The notes under the pieces are model-generated. The model was given only the letters and a program-made list of their open reading frames with translations, was not told where the DNA came from and made no database searches. A stretch of DNA of 64,000 bases from Acidobacteriota bacterium (GTDB taxonomy: Bacteria; Acidobacteriota; Vicinamibacteria; Vicinamibacterales; SCN-69-37): positions 62,001-126,000 of the forward strand of contig CANIII010000007.1 in assembly GCA_947467605.1 (NCBI GenBank), written 5' to 3'. Below, one piece after another: positions 26,198 through 34,987 of this stretch; the first letter of the stretch is position 1, and each line of letters opens with the position of its first letter. The position numbers and the translations under genes are program-made.

Positions 26198-26585
26198 CAA
26201 CCGCGCCGCGTCCGATTTGCCACGACGTGCGCCGCACGTTGAGCTGGTTCGTAACCGTTGCACGGTGCTTACTATTTGACTGCGTAGGTTTGTGAAACTA
26301 GGCTGCATACCCAGATGCGCCCCGCTGTTCGTAGGTCGTCACGTCCGTAAAGAGCGTCGAGAAACTACTCCCGATCCACTCAGCGCAGGTCCTGACGCAC
26401 CTCCGAATGACCGGCGCGCGCCAAGCGTTGTTGTTGAACTTCGGTCAGCTGACGCTGATGGCCGGATTGAAAAGTTTCCTGGGAACGGGGAACGAAGTAC
26501 CCAACAGCGTGGAGTAAGGGTTTGACCTACCCACAAATTGGGTTTGATCTTCCCCATGGCCCCCCATGTTGAGGAGCCCTTGATC
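26198..26585. other. 388-bp intergenic region without a convincing gene
   Basis: The region is more AT-rich than its surroundings and lies between the convergent ICMT-like and fatty-acid-hydroxylase genes. Small open frames here have no recognisable motif, poor codon bias and no ribosome-binding site. I see a 6-bp palindrome ACGTGC-GCC-GCACGT near 26225 and a short direct repeat GGGTTTGA (about 26518 and 26537). No tRNA, IS end or CRISPR repeat is visible. It may be a decayed gene or an unrecognised RNA. Confidence 0.4.
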
Positions 26586-27158
26586 TTAGGCCTTGGTCCT
26601 GAACACCCGGTCCCAAAGATCCGTCGTAATGCCCCAGTTCACGTTGTCTTTCGCGTGATGGAGCAGATGGTGCCGACGGAGGTTCATGAACCAGCGATTG
26701 TTCCAGCGCGCGTGGTGCAGCGCGTGATGCATGGCGCAATAGCCGATGTAGCCCAGCCACGTGAACGCCATCACCGCGCCGGTGATGGCCGGGTTCGCGA
26801 TGTAGGAGAGACCGTAGTAGACCGCGACGATGACCACGACCGTCAGATACCACGGCACGCCTAGCAGGGCCATCGGTTCATCGTGATGAATAAAGTGGCC
26901 GTCGCGGATCGGCGATTCGATGTCGTGGTACAGCCACTTGTGGAGGAAGTATTCGAGCAGCGTCCACAGGAGCAGACCGCCCACAATCGTGCTCGCCCAC
27001 TGCGCTGCGCTGAGCTTGGAGGCGCCACCGGTGAAGGCACGGCTGGCGAGCCATGTCACCAACGTGATGTTCGAAACGTAGCCGAACCAGTAGTTAAAAA
27101 CAGATGACGACAACCTGCGGATCGTGTCTCGATTGGAATTGCTCGCCCCGTCAGCCAT
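26586..27158 (-). CDS. Fatty-acid hydroxylase / sterol desaturase family membrane enzyme
   Basis: A 190-aa protein with about four hydrophobic segments and the histidine clusters of the di-iron fatty-acid hydroxylase superfamily: FLHKWLYH, HFIHHDEP, MHHALHHARW and RRHHLLHH. The family hydroxylates or desaturates lipids at the membrane with O2; the substrate cannot be named. It starts 18 nt after the TRAP permease stop, so it may be the last gene of that operon. Confidence 0.87.
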   Translation of the reverse strand: MADGASNSNRDTIRRLSSSVFNYWFGYVSNITLVTWLASRAFTGGASKLSAAQWASTIVGGLLLWTLLEYFLHKWLYHDIESPIRDGHFIHHDEPMALLGVPWYLTVVVIVAVYYGLSYIANPAITGAVMAFTWLGYIGYCAMHHALHHARWNNRWFMNLRRHHLLHHAKDNVNWGITTDLWDRVFRTKA

Positions 27159-27176
27159 GTGTCGCCTGCACTTTCT

Positions 27177-28985
27177 CTACCCCCGTCCCATCCAGTGTAA
27201 CAGTCCGAGCGTCAGCCACGGAATGTAGGTAATCAACAACACCCCCAGTGCCAGTATCCCGAACATGGGCAGCGTGGCCCAAGTCACCTCTAATACGGGT
27301 TTTTTGAACCGGACGGATGCCAAAAGTAGATTCAGGCCCAACGGCGGGTGCAAGAAGCCCAGCTCAAGGTTGGCCACAAAGATGATGCCCAGATGGATCG
27401 GGTTGATGTCGTAAATCTGCGCCAGCGGCAGCAGGAGGGGCACCACGACGACGATGGCCGAGAAGATGTCCATCAAGGTGCCGACAAGGAGCAGGAACAG
27501 GTTGAGTGCCAGCAGGAAGGTCAGGTGCGAGTGAATGTGCGCCTGCGTCCAGTCGATGAGGCGGGTCGGCACCTGAGCATCGACCAGGAAGTTGGTCAGG
27601 CCGGCCGCCACCGCGAGGATCAGGAGCACGCCGCCGACGAGCGCAACGCAATCGCCCATCACCCGCACGACATCGCCCCAAGTCGGCAGATCCCTGTGCA
27701 CGAACCGCTGCACGAGCAACGTGTAGAGCGCCGCCATCGGCGCAGACTCACCGAGCGTGGCCACGCCGCCAAGGAATGACCCGAGCACAAACGCCGGCAG
27801 GAACAGCTCCCACTTGGCTTCCCACAACGCGCCGCCGGCTTCCTTGAACGTGAACGGTGTCCGCTGCGCCTTGGCGATGACGCCTTCGCGGATGCCATAC
27901 AGCGCGAGCAGGCCCAGCATCAGCAGTCCCGGGATCAAGCCGCCGACAAACAGGTCCTCGATCGAGACATTCTGCGCCACGATGCCGTAGAGCATGAGCG
28001 GCAAGGAAAGCGGGAAGAGGAGACCGAGCGAGCCGGATGCAGTCAGCAGACCGATGGAGAAGCGCTCGCGGTAGCCGTCCTTCATAAGCGTCGGCAGTAG
28101 CAGGCCGCCAAGGACCAGAATCGTGACGCCAGAACCGCCGGTGAAGAGCGTGAAGAATGCGCAGAGCGTCGCGGCCGCGACTGCCGTGCCGCCCGGCGCC
28201 CAGCCAAACCACGCGCGGAACACACGCAGGAGTCGTTCCGATGACTTCCCCTCAGCGAGCAAGAAGCCGGCGAGCGTGAAGAGCGGAATCGCGGCGAGAC
28301 CTGACGAGGTCGTGAGCTCCTCGTAGGCCTTGATCATGAGCACGATCGGCTTCGACCCGGCCACGAGGAACGCAAACACCGCGATGCCGCCGAGGAGTGT
28401 GAAGATCGGCGCGCCGAGCACGCCGGCGACGATCACCAGCATCATCCATGGCAACAGCGACTGCCCCTCGAGAATGTCGAGGTGCATGCTGATGTAGATG
28501 CCGGCCACGATGCCCAGCGCCGCGATGCCGCGGCCGAGCCAGTTGGGCGACGCGCGATGTGCGAGGCGGATGGCGATGACGCCGAACGCAAACGGCAGCA
28601 CGAGATCTGAAATCCAGACCGGCACGCCGATCGCAATGATGTCGCCAGCCAGCCGATCACTCTTGACGAGCGCCACACCACCAAACGCGAAGAGCGTGGC
28701 CACCATGCTGCCGACGGCGCCGGCGATGATGTGCGCGACGTTGCCGATCGGTCCCTTCGGCAGGAACTCGCCGGTGGCCAATGACAGCAACTTGCCCTGC
28801 CGTGCCGCGATCGCCGCACCGAGCAGCCCCACCCACATCGTCAGGTTCTGGGCAAACGGCCCGGAGCCTGGGATTCCCGCGCCGAGAAATTTGCGCGAGA
28901 AAATCTCCGCGAGCGGCAGCAACATGATGCCGCCGAGCGCGAATGTGGCGAGGAGTTCCTCAGACTTTGCGGCGAGTGCTTTCAC
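27177..28985 (-). CDS. TRAP transporter fused small-large permease (DctQ-DctM type)
   Basis: A 602-aa membrane protein. Residues ~1-165 are a DctQ-like four-helix unit (SRKFLGAGIPG, MWVGLLGAAIAARQGKLLSL). Residues ~175-600 are the DctM permease with about twelve helices (IPLFTLAGFLLAEGKSSERL, FTGGSGVTILVLGGLLLP). The pump uses a Na+ or H+ gradient to import a ligand delivered by a periplasmic binding protein. The GTG start at 28985 directly follows the stop of the binding-protein gene. Confidence 0.92.
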   Translation of the reverse strand: MKALAAKSEELLATFALGGIMLLPLAEIFSRKFLGAGIPGSGPFAQNLTMWVGLLGAAIAARQGKLLSLATGEFLPKGPIGNVAHIIAGAVGSMVATLFAFGGVALVKSDRLAGDIIAIGVPVWISDLVLPFAFGVIAIRLAHRASPNWLGRGIAALGIVAGIYISMHLDILEGQSLLPWMMLVIVAGVLGAPIFTLLGGIAVFAFLVAGSKPIVLMIKAYEELTTSSGLAAIPLFTLAGFLLAEGKSSERLLRVFRAWFGWAPGGTAVAAATLCAFFTLFTGGSGVTILVLGGLLLPTLMKDGYRERFSIGLLTASGSLGLLFPLSLPLMLYGIVAQNVSIEDLFVGGLIPGLLMLGLLALYGIREGVIAKAQRTPFTFKEAGGALWEAKWELFLPAFVLGSFLGGVATLGESAPMAALYTLLVQRFVHRDLPTWGDVVRVMGDCVALVGGVLLILAVAAGLTNFLVDAQVPTRLIDWTQAHIHSHLTFLLALNLFLLLVGTLMDIFSAIVVVVPLLLPLAQIYDINPIHLGIIFVANLELGFLHPPLGLNLLLASVRFKKPVLEVTWATLPMFGILALGVLLITYIPWLTLGLLHWMGRG

Positions 28986-30011
28986 TTACTTGCCCTTGGT
29001 CTTGCGATACGCGTCGCGCGCGGCCACGGCCATGTCGTAGATGTCGGCCGGCACCATGTCGCCACGCATCGAGGCCACGAGTTTGGCTGACGCCGAGCGG
29101 AAGTCTGCGGCCGCCTTCGCGTCCGGCACGATCACTTCAAGGCCGCGCGCCTTCATGGCGGTCACCGAATCGGCATCCTGCTTTGGACCTTCAGCACGGG
29201 CGCGCGCTTCCATGGCGAGTGCAGCGGTCGTGACCTTGGCCTGATCTTCCGGCGAGATCTTCTTCCAGGTTTCATTCGAGATGATCGTGGCACCCACGAG
29301 CGGAGCGAGTCGCGCGTCGAGCATGTACTTCGCGTCGCGGAACACCTGCAGCGTGAGCGCGATGTACGGCGGGTACGGGGCTGTGTCGATCAGGCCCGTG
29401 GAGAGCTTCAACTGCGCGGGAATTTCCGTGGGCAGCAATGCGACCGGATGGAACGCGTTGCGTGTGTACCACTGGACCATCTTGTCGTCGCCCTTCGACG
29501 TATACAGCTTCGAACCCTTCACGTCGTCGAGCGTCTTGAGCGGCTTCTTCGAGAAGATCTGCACCCAACCGCCCGTGCCCCAGTTAAGGAGGTGGAAGCC
29601 CTTGGCATTGAGGCGCTGCTCGAGAACCGGCGTGAGCTTGGTCTGCACCGCGAGCTCTTCCTCGTCGGTCTCGAAGAAGAACGGCATGCCCATCACGTTA
29701 AATGCGTCGTCGATGAGCGCGAGGCCGCCGCTCGTGTAGAGGCCCGCCTGCAGCGTTTCGACACCCGGACGCATCATGCGCAGCGTGGAGGCCTCGTCGC
29801 CCTGCGTGCCGCCAGCGTAGACCTGCAGCTTCACGCGTCCTTCCGTCGTCTTGTTCCACGTCTCGCCCATGTCGAGCAGGGCCTTGTGCCATGTGGTGTT
29901 GACTGGCGCCAGCGTCGCGAGCTTGATCGTGACGGGAGCGGCCGACAGCACCACAACCGACGTGGTGATGGCGATGAGTGCGGCAGAAAGCAAACGTCGT
30001 GAACCGAACAT
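28986..30011 (-). CDS. TRAP transporter solute-binding protein (DctP/TatP family)
   Basis: A 341-aa periplasmic protein. ATG 30011 is preceded by GGAGA and begins a signal peptide ending near VLSAAP. DctP-family features include TIKLATLAPVNTTWHKALLDM at the N-terminus, GGTQGDEASTLRMMRPG, and GMPFFFETDEEE. Ligands of the family are organic acids, but in TatT-associated systems they may be hydrophobic. It lies between the TatT-like and permease genes in one operon. Confidence 0.92.
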   Translation of the reverse strand: MFGSRRLLSAALIAITTSVVVLSAAPVTIKLATLAPVNTTWHKALLDMGETWNKTTEGRVKLQVYAGGTQGDEASTLRMMRPGVETLQAGLYTSGGLALIDDAFNVMGMPFFFETDEEELAVQTKLTPVLEQRLNAKGFHLLNWGTGGWVQIFSKKPLKTLDDVKGSKLYTSKGDDKMVQWYTRNAFHPVALLPTEIPAQLKLSTGLIDTAPYPPYIALTLQVFRDAKYMLDARLAPLVGATIISNETWKKISPEDQAKVTTAALAMEARARAEGPKQDADSVTAMKARGLEVIVPDAKAAADFRSASAKLVASMRGDMVPADIYDMAVAARDAYRKTKGK

Positions 30012-30037
30012 GAGTCGTGTCTCCAAACGGGAAAGCG

Positions 30038-30964
30038 CTACTTTGCGGCGAACAAATCGTCGAGGTGCTCGAGCATGCCTTTGGCCCGGCGCTGCATGAT
30101 GAGACTCACCAGCCGCACACTCGGTTGCGCGTTGGGATCGAGAGCCACAGCCTGCTTCATGAGCTTCTCGTATTCCGCCCGGTCAGGGATGCTCAAAGAG
30201 ACACCTTCAGCCAGCTCGACGTACGGGCCAGGCAGCTGGCCCTTCTGGATCCGGATGGCCTCGTCAAAGTGCTTGCGCGCTCGTGCCGGGTCGCCGCCGA
30301 GCATCTCGGGCTGGCTGTCGAGCGTGATGAACAGTTCGTGGATTGTGCCGTTCGACCAGTTGGGGTTGAGCGCCAACGCACGCTCGGCCAACGCTCGAAC
30401 GACAGGAAAGTCTGCGACCAGATCGGGCTGATCCTTGCCAAGCGACATCGCCGAACCCCAGGACGCCGCGGTCCAGTAGAGCAGCTCGACGTCCTCTTTC
30501 TTGGTGTTCGCAACGGCCGCAACGGGGTCCAGCAACAGCTTCTTCCTGATGCCCGGGAAACGCAGTTCCATGGCGCGCATGCAGAAATCTTTCGCGCGCA
30601 GGTACATGTTCAGCGAGCGTTCGATGCCCAGGCGTGCGGCGGACTGGTCGGTGAACTGCAGCAGCTCGGCCGGCGTTTCCACGAATCCGTAGGCGTACGA
30701 CGTGTAACCAGAACAGGTTGCGATCAGTAGTCCCTGATTCTTCGGCACCGATTCCAGCAGCGACTCATACGTCTTGAGGCCAAACGGAATCGCGTCTTTG
30801 ATCAGCTCCGGGTCGTTATCGCGGGTCATGACGTCGCTCGGGGCGGCCAGCGAGTTGGCCACCGCGTTGACGGCCATGGTCTTGAGTGAGCACCCCGTGA
30901 GGCCAGCGGCCAACACGGCCACGGCTCCGGCACGAGACAGGAAAGTAAGTGACTTTGAAAACAT
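30038..30964 (-). CDS. TatT-like TPR lipoprotein of a TRAP transporter
   Basis: A 308-aa predicted lipoprotein (lipobox GLTGC). I choose ATG 30964, which lies 11 nt after TACAGT; ATG 30973 is also possible. The body is helical TPR-like repeats, with family features such as ATCSGYTSYAYGF, LYWTAASWGSAMSL and NPNWSNGTIHELFITLDS. TatT proteins (Treponema pallidum Tp0956 type) form a trimeric partner for the TRAP solute-binding protein. Its position immediately upstream of the DctP and Q-M genes identifies a TPR-associated TRAP transporter. Confidence 0.87.
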   Translation of the reverse strand: MFSKSLTFLSRAGAVAVLAAGLTGCSLKTMAVNAVANSLAAPSDVMTRDNDPELIKDAIPFGLKTYESLLESVPKNQGLLIATCSGYTSYAYGFVETPAELLQFTDQSAARLGIERSLNMYLRAKDFCMRAMELRFPGIRKKLLLDPVAAVANTKKEDVELLYWTAASWGSAMSLGKDQPDLVADFPVVRALAERALALNPNWSNGTIHELFITLDSQPEMLGGDPARARKHFDEAIRIQKGQLPGPYVELAEGVSLSIPDRAEYEKLMKQAVALDPNAQPSVRLVSLIMQRRAKGMLEHLDDLFAAK

Positions 30965-31001
30965 ACGGACCATTAACTGTAACAACCGACCCCGTGTTTG
31001 G

Positions 31002-33095
31002 CTACTCCAGCATCCCCAACTGCCACATGAGGAACGTCCGCTGATCCGCCGCGTCCCGGAGGCGCAAATTCAGGGGCTTGCCCTGGCCGTGGCCAGCCTC
31101 TCGGTCGACCCAGAGAAGCACGGGGCGCTCGGCCGGGTCGGACGACGTGGCGGCCTGCAGCGCCGCGGCCATCTTTCGGGCGTGCATGGCGTGCACGCGG
31201 GTGTCGTTCTCACCGGCTGTCAGGAAAACCGCCGGATACGGCGTGCCGGAGACGATGCGGTGATACGGCGAGTATTTGTTGAGGTAGGCAAACTGCTCAG
31301 GCACTTCCGCGGAGCCGTATTCGGGCACCCAGTAGCGCGCCATCAGGAAGTCCTGGTAGCGCAGCATGTCGAGGAGCGGTACGGCCACGATCGCGGCGCG
31401 GAACAGATCCGGTCGCTGCGTCACCGCAGCCCCGGTCAGCAATCCGCCATTCGAACCGCCGCTGATGGCGAGCCTGTCTGCGCGGGTGTATTTGTTGGTG
31501 ATCAACCACTCGAGCGCGGCGTGAAAGTCGTCGAACACATTCTGCTTGTGCTCGAGCATGCCACCTGCATGCCACGCGTCGCCGTATTCGCCGCCACCGC
31601 GCAGGTTCGGGACCGCGATCAATCCGCCGGCGTTGAACCACTGAAACCATGTTCCGACAAACATCGGCGTCTCGCTGATGTTGAAGCCGCCGTACGCCGT
31701 GACGAGCGCCGGGTTCGCGCCGTTTCTGACGAGGCCCTTCCGGGAGATCACGAACATGCTCACCCGCGTGCCGTCTTTCGAGGTGTACCAAATCTGCTCC
31801 ACCTCGACCGCTGACGGATCAATCGGCACGGCCGGCTGCGCCCACAGCGTTGGCTCCGCATCGAGATGCGCAAGGTCGATGCGGAAGATGGACGTCGGGT
31901 AGTTGAAGCTCGTGAACGTCAGGAACGCTTCAGTGCGATCTTCGTCCGTTGACAGGCCCGCGGCACCGATCCCGGGCTGCTTCACGACGCCGAGCGAGGT
32001 GCCCGCCAAATCAAACACCTCGACGACGTTCGAGGCGTTCTTCATGTAGGTCACGACAATTGTGCCCTTGCCGAACGTCACCGCTTCAATCACCGCATCG
32101 TCGCGCTCAGGCACCAGGTCTTGCCAGTGTGCTTCACCCGGAGCGGTGGCATCGACCACCGCGACACGTCCCTTCGGCGCGCCCTTCGTCGTGTGCAGAT
32201 ACAGCGCGCCATCAATGACTGTGCCGGAGATGTGTCCTGGTGTGCCCGCCGAGACGATGATCTTGTTGATCGCACCGGTCTCTCGAAACGTCTCGAAGTC
32301 GACGAGCCACGCATCGTTCGATTTCGTGTCGATCCAGTAGGTGAGCAGCAGCCACTTGCCATCGCGCGACAGCGACCCGCCCGGCCCCCACGTTGTGGCC
32401 AGCGTCTCGTTCTCAGACTTTGTGAACTGACGAAACAACAGACGATCGTCCGCAACGGGAGCGCCCACCTGGTGAAACAACACCTGGCCGGTGTAGGGAT
32501 CCTTCGGATCCTTGAGATTCTGATAGACGAATCCGGTATCGTCAGGCAGCCAATCGGGCGCCTGCGTCTTATCGGGAATCGTGAGGCCGGTGTCCGTGCC
32601 CGTATCCACATCGCGCACATGCAATGTGGTGTTCTCGTCCCCGGAGCGATACGTTCCGTACGCCACCAGTTGTCCGTTGTGCGATGGCGAGATCCACTCG
32701 ATTGTCGTAAGCCCGCTGGGATCGAGCACAGCGGGATCGATCAACACACGATCGGGCCCATCGACGATGTCGCGGTAGTAGAAGACTGGCTGATTCTGTC
32801 GTCCTTCGCGCTTCGAGTAGAAGTAGCGCGATCTGCTCACGATGGGCGCACTGACGACGCCGATTTCCATTAGTGGACGCAGGGCATCTTCAACGGCCTG
32901 GCGACCCGGAAGTCCGTCGAGCACGGTGCGCGTGTGCGCGTTCTGCGCGTCGGTCCACGCGGAAACATCAGCAGTGACCTGACCCATGCGATTCGGATCG
33001 CTGTTGTCGCCTTCGAGCCAACGGTAGTTGTCGACGATCGTGGTGCCGTGCAGTGTGTCGACGACGGGGGAGCTGCGAGTGACGGGTGGTTTCAT
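31002..33095 (-). CDS. Prolyl oligopeptidase family serine peptidase (S9A)
   Basis: A 697-aa protein. I choose ATG 33095 because it overlaps the VapC stop as ATGA; the longer frame to 33137 lies inside vapC. The N-terminal beta-propeller (~60-420) precedes an alpha/beta hydrolase domain. The catalytic Ser is S548 in SGGSNGGLLTG, the Asp is in TAGENDTRVHAMHA, and the His is in EAGHGQGK. No signal peptide is visible, so it is probably cytoplasmic and cleaves after proline in short peptides. Translational coupling to a toxin gene is unusual. Confidence 0.92.
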   Translation of the reverse strand: MKPPVTRSSPVVDTLHGTTIVDNYRWLEGDNSDPNRMGQVTADVSAWTDAQNAHTRTVLDGLPGRQAVEDALRPLMEIGVVSAPIVSRSRYFYSKREGRQNQPVFYYRDIVDGPDRVLIDPAVLDPSGLTTIEWISPSHNGQLVAYGTYRSGDENTTLHVRDVDTGTDTGLTIPDKTQAPDWLPDDTGFVYQNLKDPKDPYTGQVLFHQVGAPVADDRLLFRQFTKSENETLATTWGPGGSLSRDGKWLLLTYWIDTKSNDAWLVDFETFRETGAINKIIVSAGTPGHISGTVIDGALYLHTTKGAPKGRVAVVDATAPGEAHWQDLVPERDDAVIEAVTFGKGTIVVTYMKNASNVVEVFDLAGTSLGVVKQPGIGAAGLSTDEDRTEAFLTFTSFNYPTSIFRIDLAHLDAEPTLWAQPAVPIDPSAVEVEQIWYTSKDGTRVSMFVISRKGLVRNGANPALVTAYGGFNISETPMFVGTWFQWFNAGGLIAVPNLRGGGEYGDAWHAGGMLEHKQNVFDDFHAALEWLITNKYTRADRLAISGGSNGGLLTGAAVTQRPDLFRAAIVAVPLLDMLRYQDFLMARYWVPEYGSAEVPEQFAYLNKYSPYHRIVSGTPYPAVFLTAGENDTRVHAMHARKMAAALQAATSSDPAERPVLLWVDREAGHGQGKPLNLRLRDAADQRTFLMWQLGMLE

Positions 33096-33505
33096 CCGAG
33101 TTGTCGCGCTGCCTTGTTCAGTCGCTGATCCGCGCATGAAAAATGCACGTCATCATCCTCGACCATGGTCAGCAGACGCTCGAATGCCGCGAGGTGGACG
33201 GCGTCAGCTCCGCGCAACGCATGTTGTTCGGCCAAGCCGCCTGCGCGAATGGCGATTGCGTGGTCGCAGTTCAACACCAGCATCGTCCCCCAGTCAGACT
33301 CGAACTGCTGTTTCGCTCGTGCCAATGTTGTTGGCGTCAGCGAGTGCTCGCGTCGAAGGCGTCCTAATGTCGCACGGACTTCCGCGTAGGCCAACGCGGA
33401 CGTCGCCACAACGTTGGCATCCTGCACCAGTGTCGCGACGTCCTCGGAGCCGGTCTCCTTGACGTAGAGCTTCAGCAACGCGCTGCTATCAAGATAGAGC
33501 GTCAC
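33092..33505 (-). CDS. VapC-like PIN-domain toxin
   Basis: A 137-aa PIN ribonuclease. GTG 33505 overlaps the antitoxin stop (GTGA). The four acidic residues of the PIN active site are visible: D6 (LYLDSSAL), E42 (AYAEVR), D101 (RGADAVHLA) and D126 (SCADQRL). PIN toxins cleave tRNA or rRNA when released from their antitoxin. The gene is intact and coupled at both ends, to the antitoxin upstream and to the prolyl oligopeptidase downstream. Confidence 0.9.
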   Translation of the reverse strand: MTLYLDSSALLKLYVKETGSEDVATLVQDANVVATSALAYAEVRATLGRLRREHSLTPTTLARAKQQFESDWGTMLVLNCDHAIAIRAGGLAEQHALRGADAVHLAAFERLLTMVEDDDVHFSCADQRLNKAARQLG

Positions 33506-33771
33506 CGGCGATCTTCGAGAAGCATCTGCGATGCCGACTTGCCACGAGTGCGCAATCGAGGGTTGAGCCCCGCCGGCTTGCCACCGCCCCACGTTGCCTG
33601 TCCGGTGGCCACCATCCGATGTGCCCATTCGAGTTTCGGACCAGCATCAATCGGCGACAACACAGCGATGGCCCGACCGCGGTCTGTGATCGTCACCCGC
33701 GTGCCGCGCTGTGCCCGTCGCAGGTGATGGCTCAGCCGCGCCTTCAGCTCGCGAACGCCCAATGTCATCAT
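33502..33771 (-). CDS. Phd/YefM-type antitoxin of a VapBC-like pair
   Basis: An 89-aa protein with a Phd/YefM N-terminal DNA-binding fold (MTLGVRELKARLSHHLRRA, TITDRGRAIAVLSPI) and a disordered, basic C-terminus that would wrap the toxin. The start is ATG 33771 (33768 also possible). A perfect 10-bp inverted repeat surrounds the promoter and reaches the start codon, as expected for autorepression by the toxin-antitoxin complex. Confidence 0.88.
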   Translation of the reverse strand: MMTLGVRELKARLSHHLRRAQRGTRVTITDRGRAIAVLSPIDAGPKLEWAHRMVATGQATWGGGKPAGLNPRLRTRGKSASQMLLEDRR

Positions 33772-33804
33772 GTGGTCACATTAGCATCGTCTAGGTGACC
33801 ACAT
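33770..33804. promoter_or_regulatory. Operator-promoter of the toxin-antitoxin operon
   Basis: ATGTGGTCAC (33770-33779) and GTGACCACAT (33795-33804) form a perfect 10-bp inverted repeat with a 15-nt centre. The centre contains minus-strand GCTAAT (33785-33780), 8 nt from ATG 33771. A bound dimer pair would cover the -10 and the start codon. Confidence 0.7.
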
Positions 33805-33820
33805 CAATCCCCCGCGTGCG

Positions 33821-34827
33821 CTATGAGGCGGGTCGCCATCGGCTGAGGGTGCCGGTGGCCACCGCGTCGCTGAACGACGTCGGTCGCGGCTGCCCGGGCG
33901 CCGGCATGAGCACGCGCACCTCGTCGCCGATCCACTCAAGGATTCCCATGCTGACCTTGCCCTGCAGCGCGCCACTGAGATGCAAATAGTCGATCGCGAT
34001 CGGTGCGGTGGTGTCGTCGATCCGCATCTTCGCGTGCACCATTGTTTGGCCGCCGAATACCACCTTCATGTCGTTGCCCGTCGTCGTGCGTGCTCCGAAG
34101 CTCAGCCATTCGGCAGGCATGGGCTTGCCGGCCTGGATCAACTCCACAGCCATCCAGCGCCCGGCCAGTTTCTGGAGCATCGGCGACAGTGGTCCGTCGA
34201 ATGCTGTTGTGTCGATGGTGATCGGCGCATTCGGTTTCGACGCGACCGTTGTCTTCTTCTGACGTGTTCCGCCATCGACCGCCGTCGGCCGCGCTGCCGC
34301 CGTGCGCCGCAACCGCTCGAGCGCGTGACCTGTTCCTGCCTGTGTGCGAAACGCGACTGGCCGAGCCGCCCCGGTGAGTCCAAGGCACAGCGTCAGTTGA
34401 TCGCCCTGCAGTTCGTAGATGCCGTATGACCAGTTGCCGGCCTCCGGACCTTCCACAAACTCGATATCGATGTGCGGTGGCGTCGTGCTCACATCCAGCG
34501 TGAACACTCCGTCGTAGTTGGCCTCGGGCGATTCGGTGCGAAAGCGATCGCCGTCGATCAAGAGCCGCGACGCGCCGAGTGCGGCCGCGGGCATTGTTGA
34601 ACCGTCCACTTCGAGCGCGACGAACGCCCATTCGCCTTCGAGTGCGCGTCGGCGAGACGAAACCCGGCTGTGCGAATCTTCGCCGGGGTCAGCGTGTTCG
34701 CTGCCGGAAGGAATTCACGAAACGCGGCGATCGCAGACGCGTCGCCGTCATGCAGATCTGCGAGTAGTGTTTTGGCTTGATGACGCAGATGGTCGAGATT
34801 GGGACGAGCGGGAAGAGATGGGCTCAC
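33821..34827 (-). pseudogene. TIGR03067-domain gene broken by a deletion/frameshift
   Basis: GTG 34827 with GGAGG upstream opens a frame resembling the usual N-terminus of this family (ARPNLDHLRHQAKTLLADL ... TPAKIRTAGFRLADAHS). At about 34640 it runs into another frame, which continues as LEGEWAFVALEVDG, then the TIGR03067 domain (YDGVFTLDVSTTPPHIDIEF, LQGDQLTLCLGLTG). A second, weaker copy of the domain follows to 33821. The segment that normally joins the two parts appears to be missing, so a deletion not divisible by three is likely. The downstream part could still be translated from GTG 34609. Confidence 0.7.
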
Positions 34828-34848
34828 AGGAAATCCTCCATGCATGAC

Positions 34849-34933
34849 CCGGGTCCGCCAACAGGTGCACAAAGGATGCGTGTACGAATACGGTCTTGCA
34901 GAAGGTGAGTTGAACTCTTTCCGGCGGACCCGG
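34849..34933. repeat. 11-bp inverted repeat enclosing a 63-nt segment upstream of the TIGR03067 pseudogene
   Basis: CCGGGTCCGCC (34849-34859) is the exact reverse complement of 34923-34933. On the minus strand the closed structure would end about 20 nt before the pseudogene start. I see no match to a riboswitch class I know. Confidence 0.4.
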
Positions 34934-34987
34934 CGGCTGCCTGACAGCCACCGGGATTCTAGCGCAAAAGACTCTGATGTGAATCGA

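Noticed and set aside
26292-26525. 77-aa open frame in the 26.2-26.6 kb gap
   Set aside because: There is no ribosome-binding site, motif or coding-like composition.
31002-33137. Prolyl oligopeptidase start at 33137
   Set aside because: It would overlap vapC by 46 bp. ATG 33095 forms an ATGA overlap and fits the family N-terminus.
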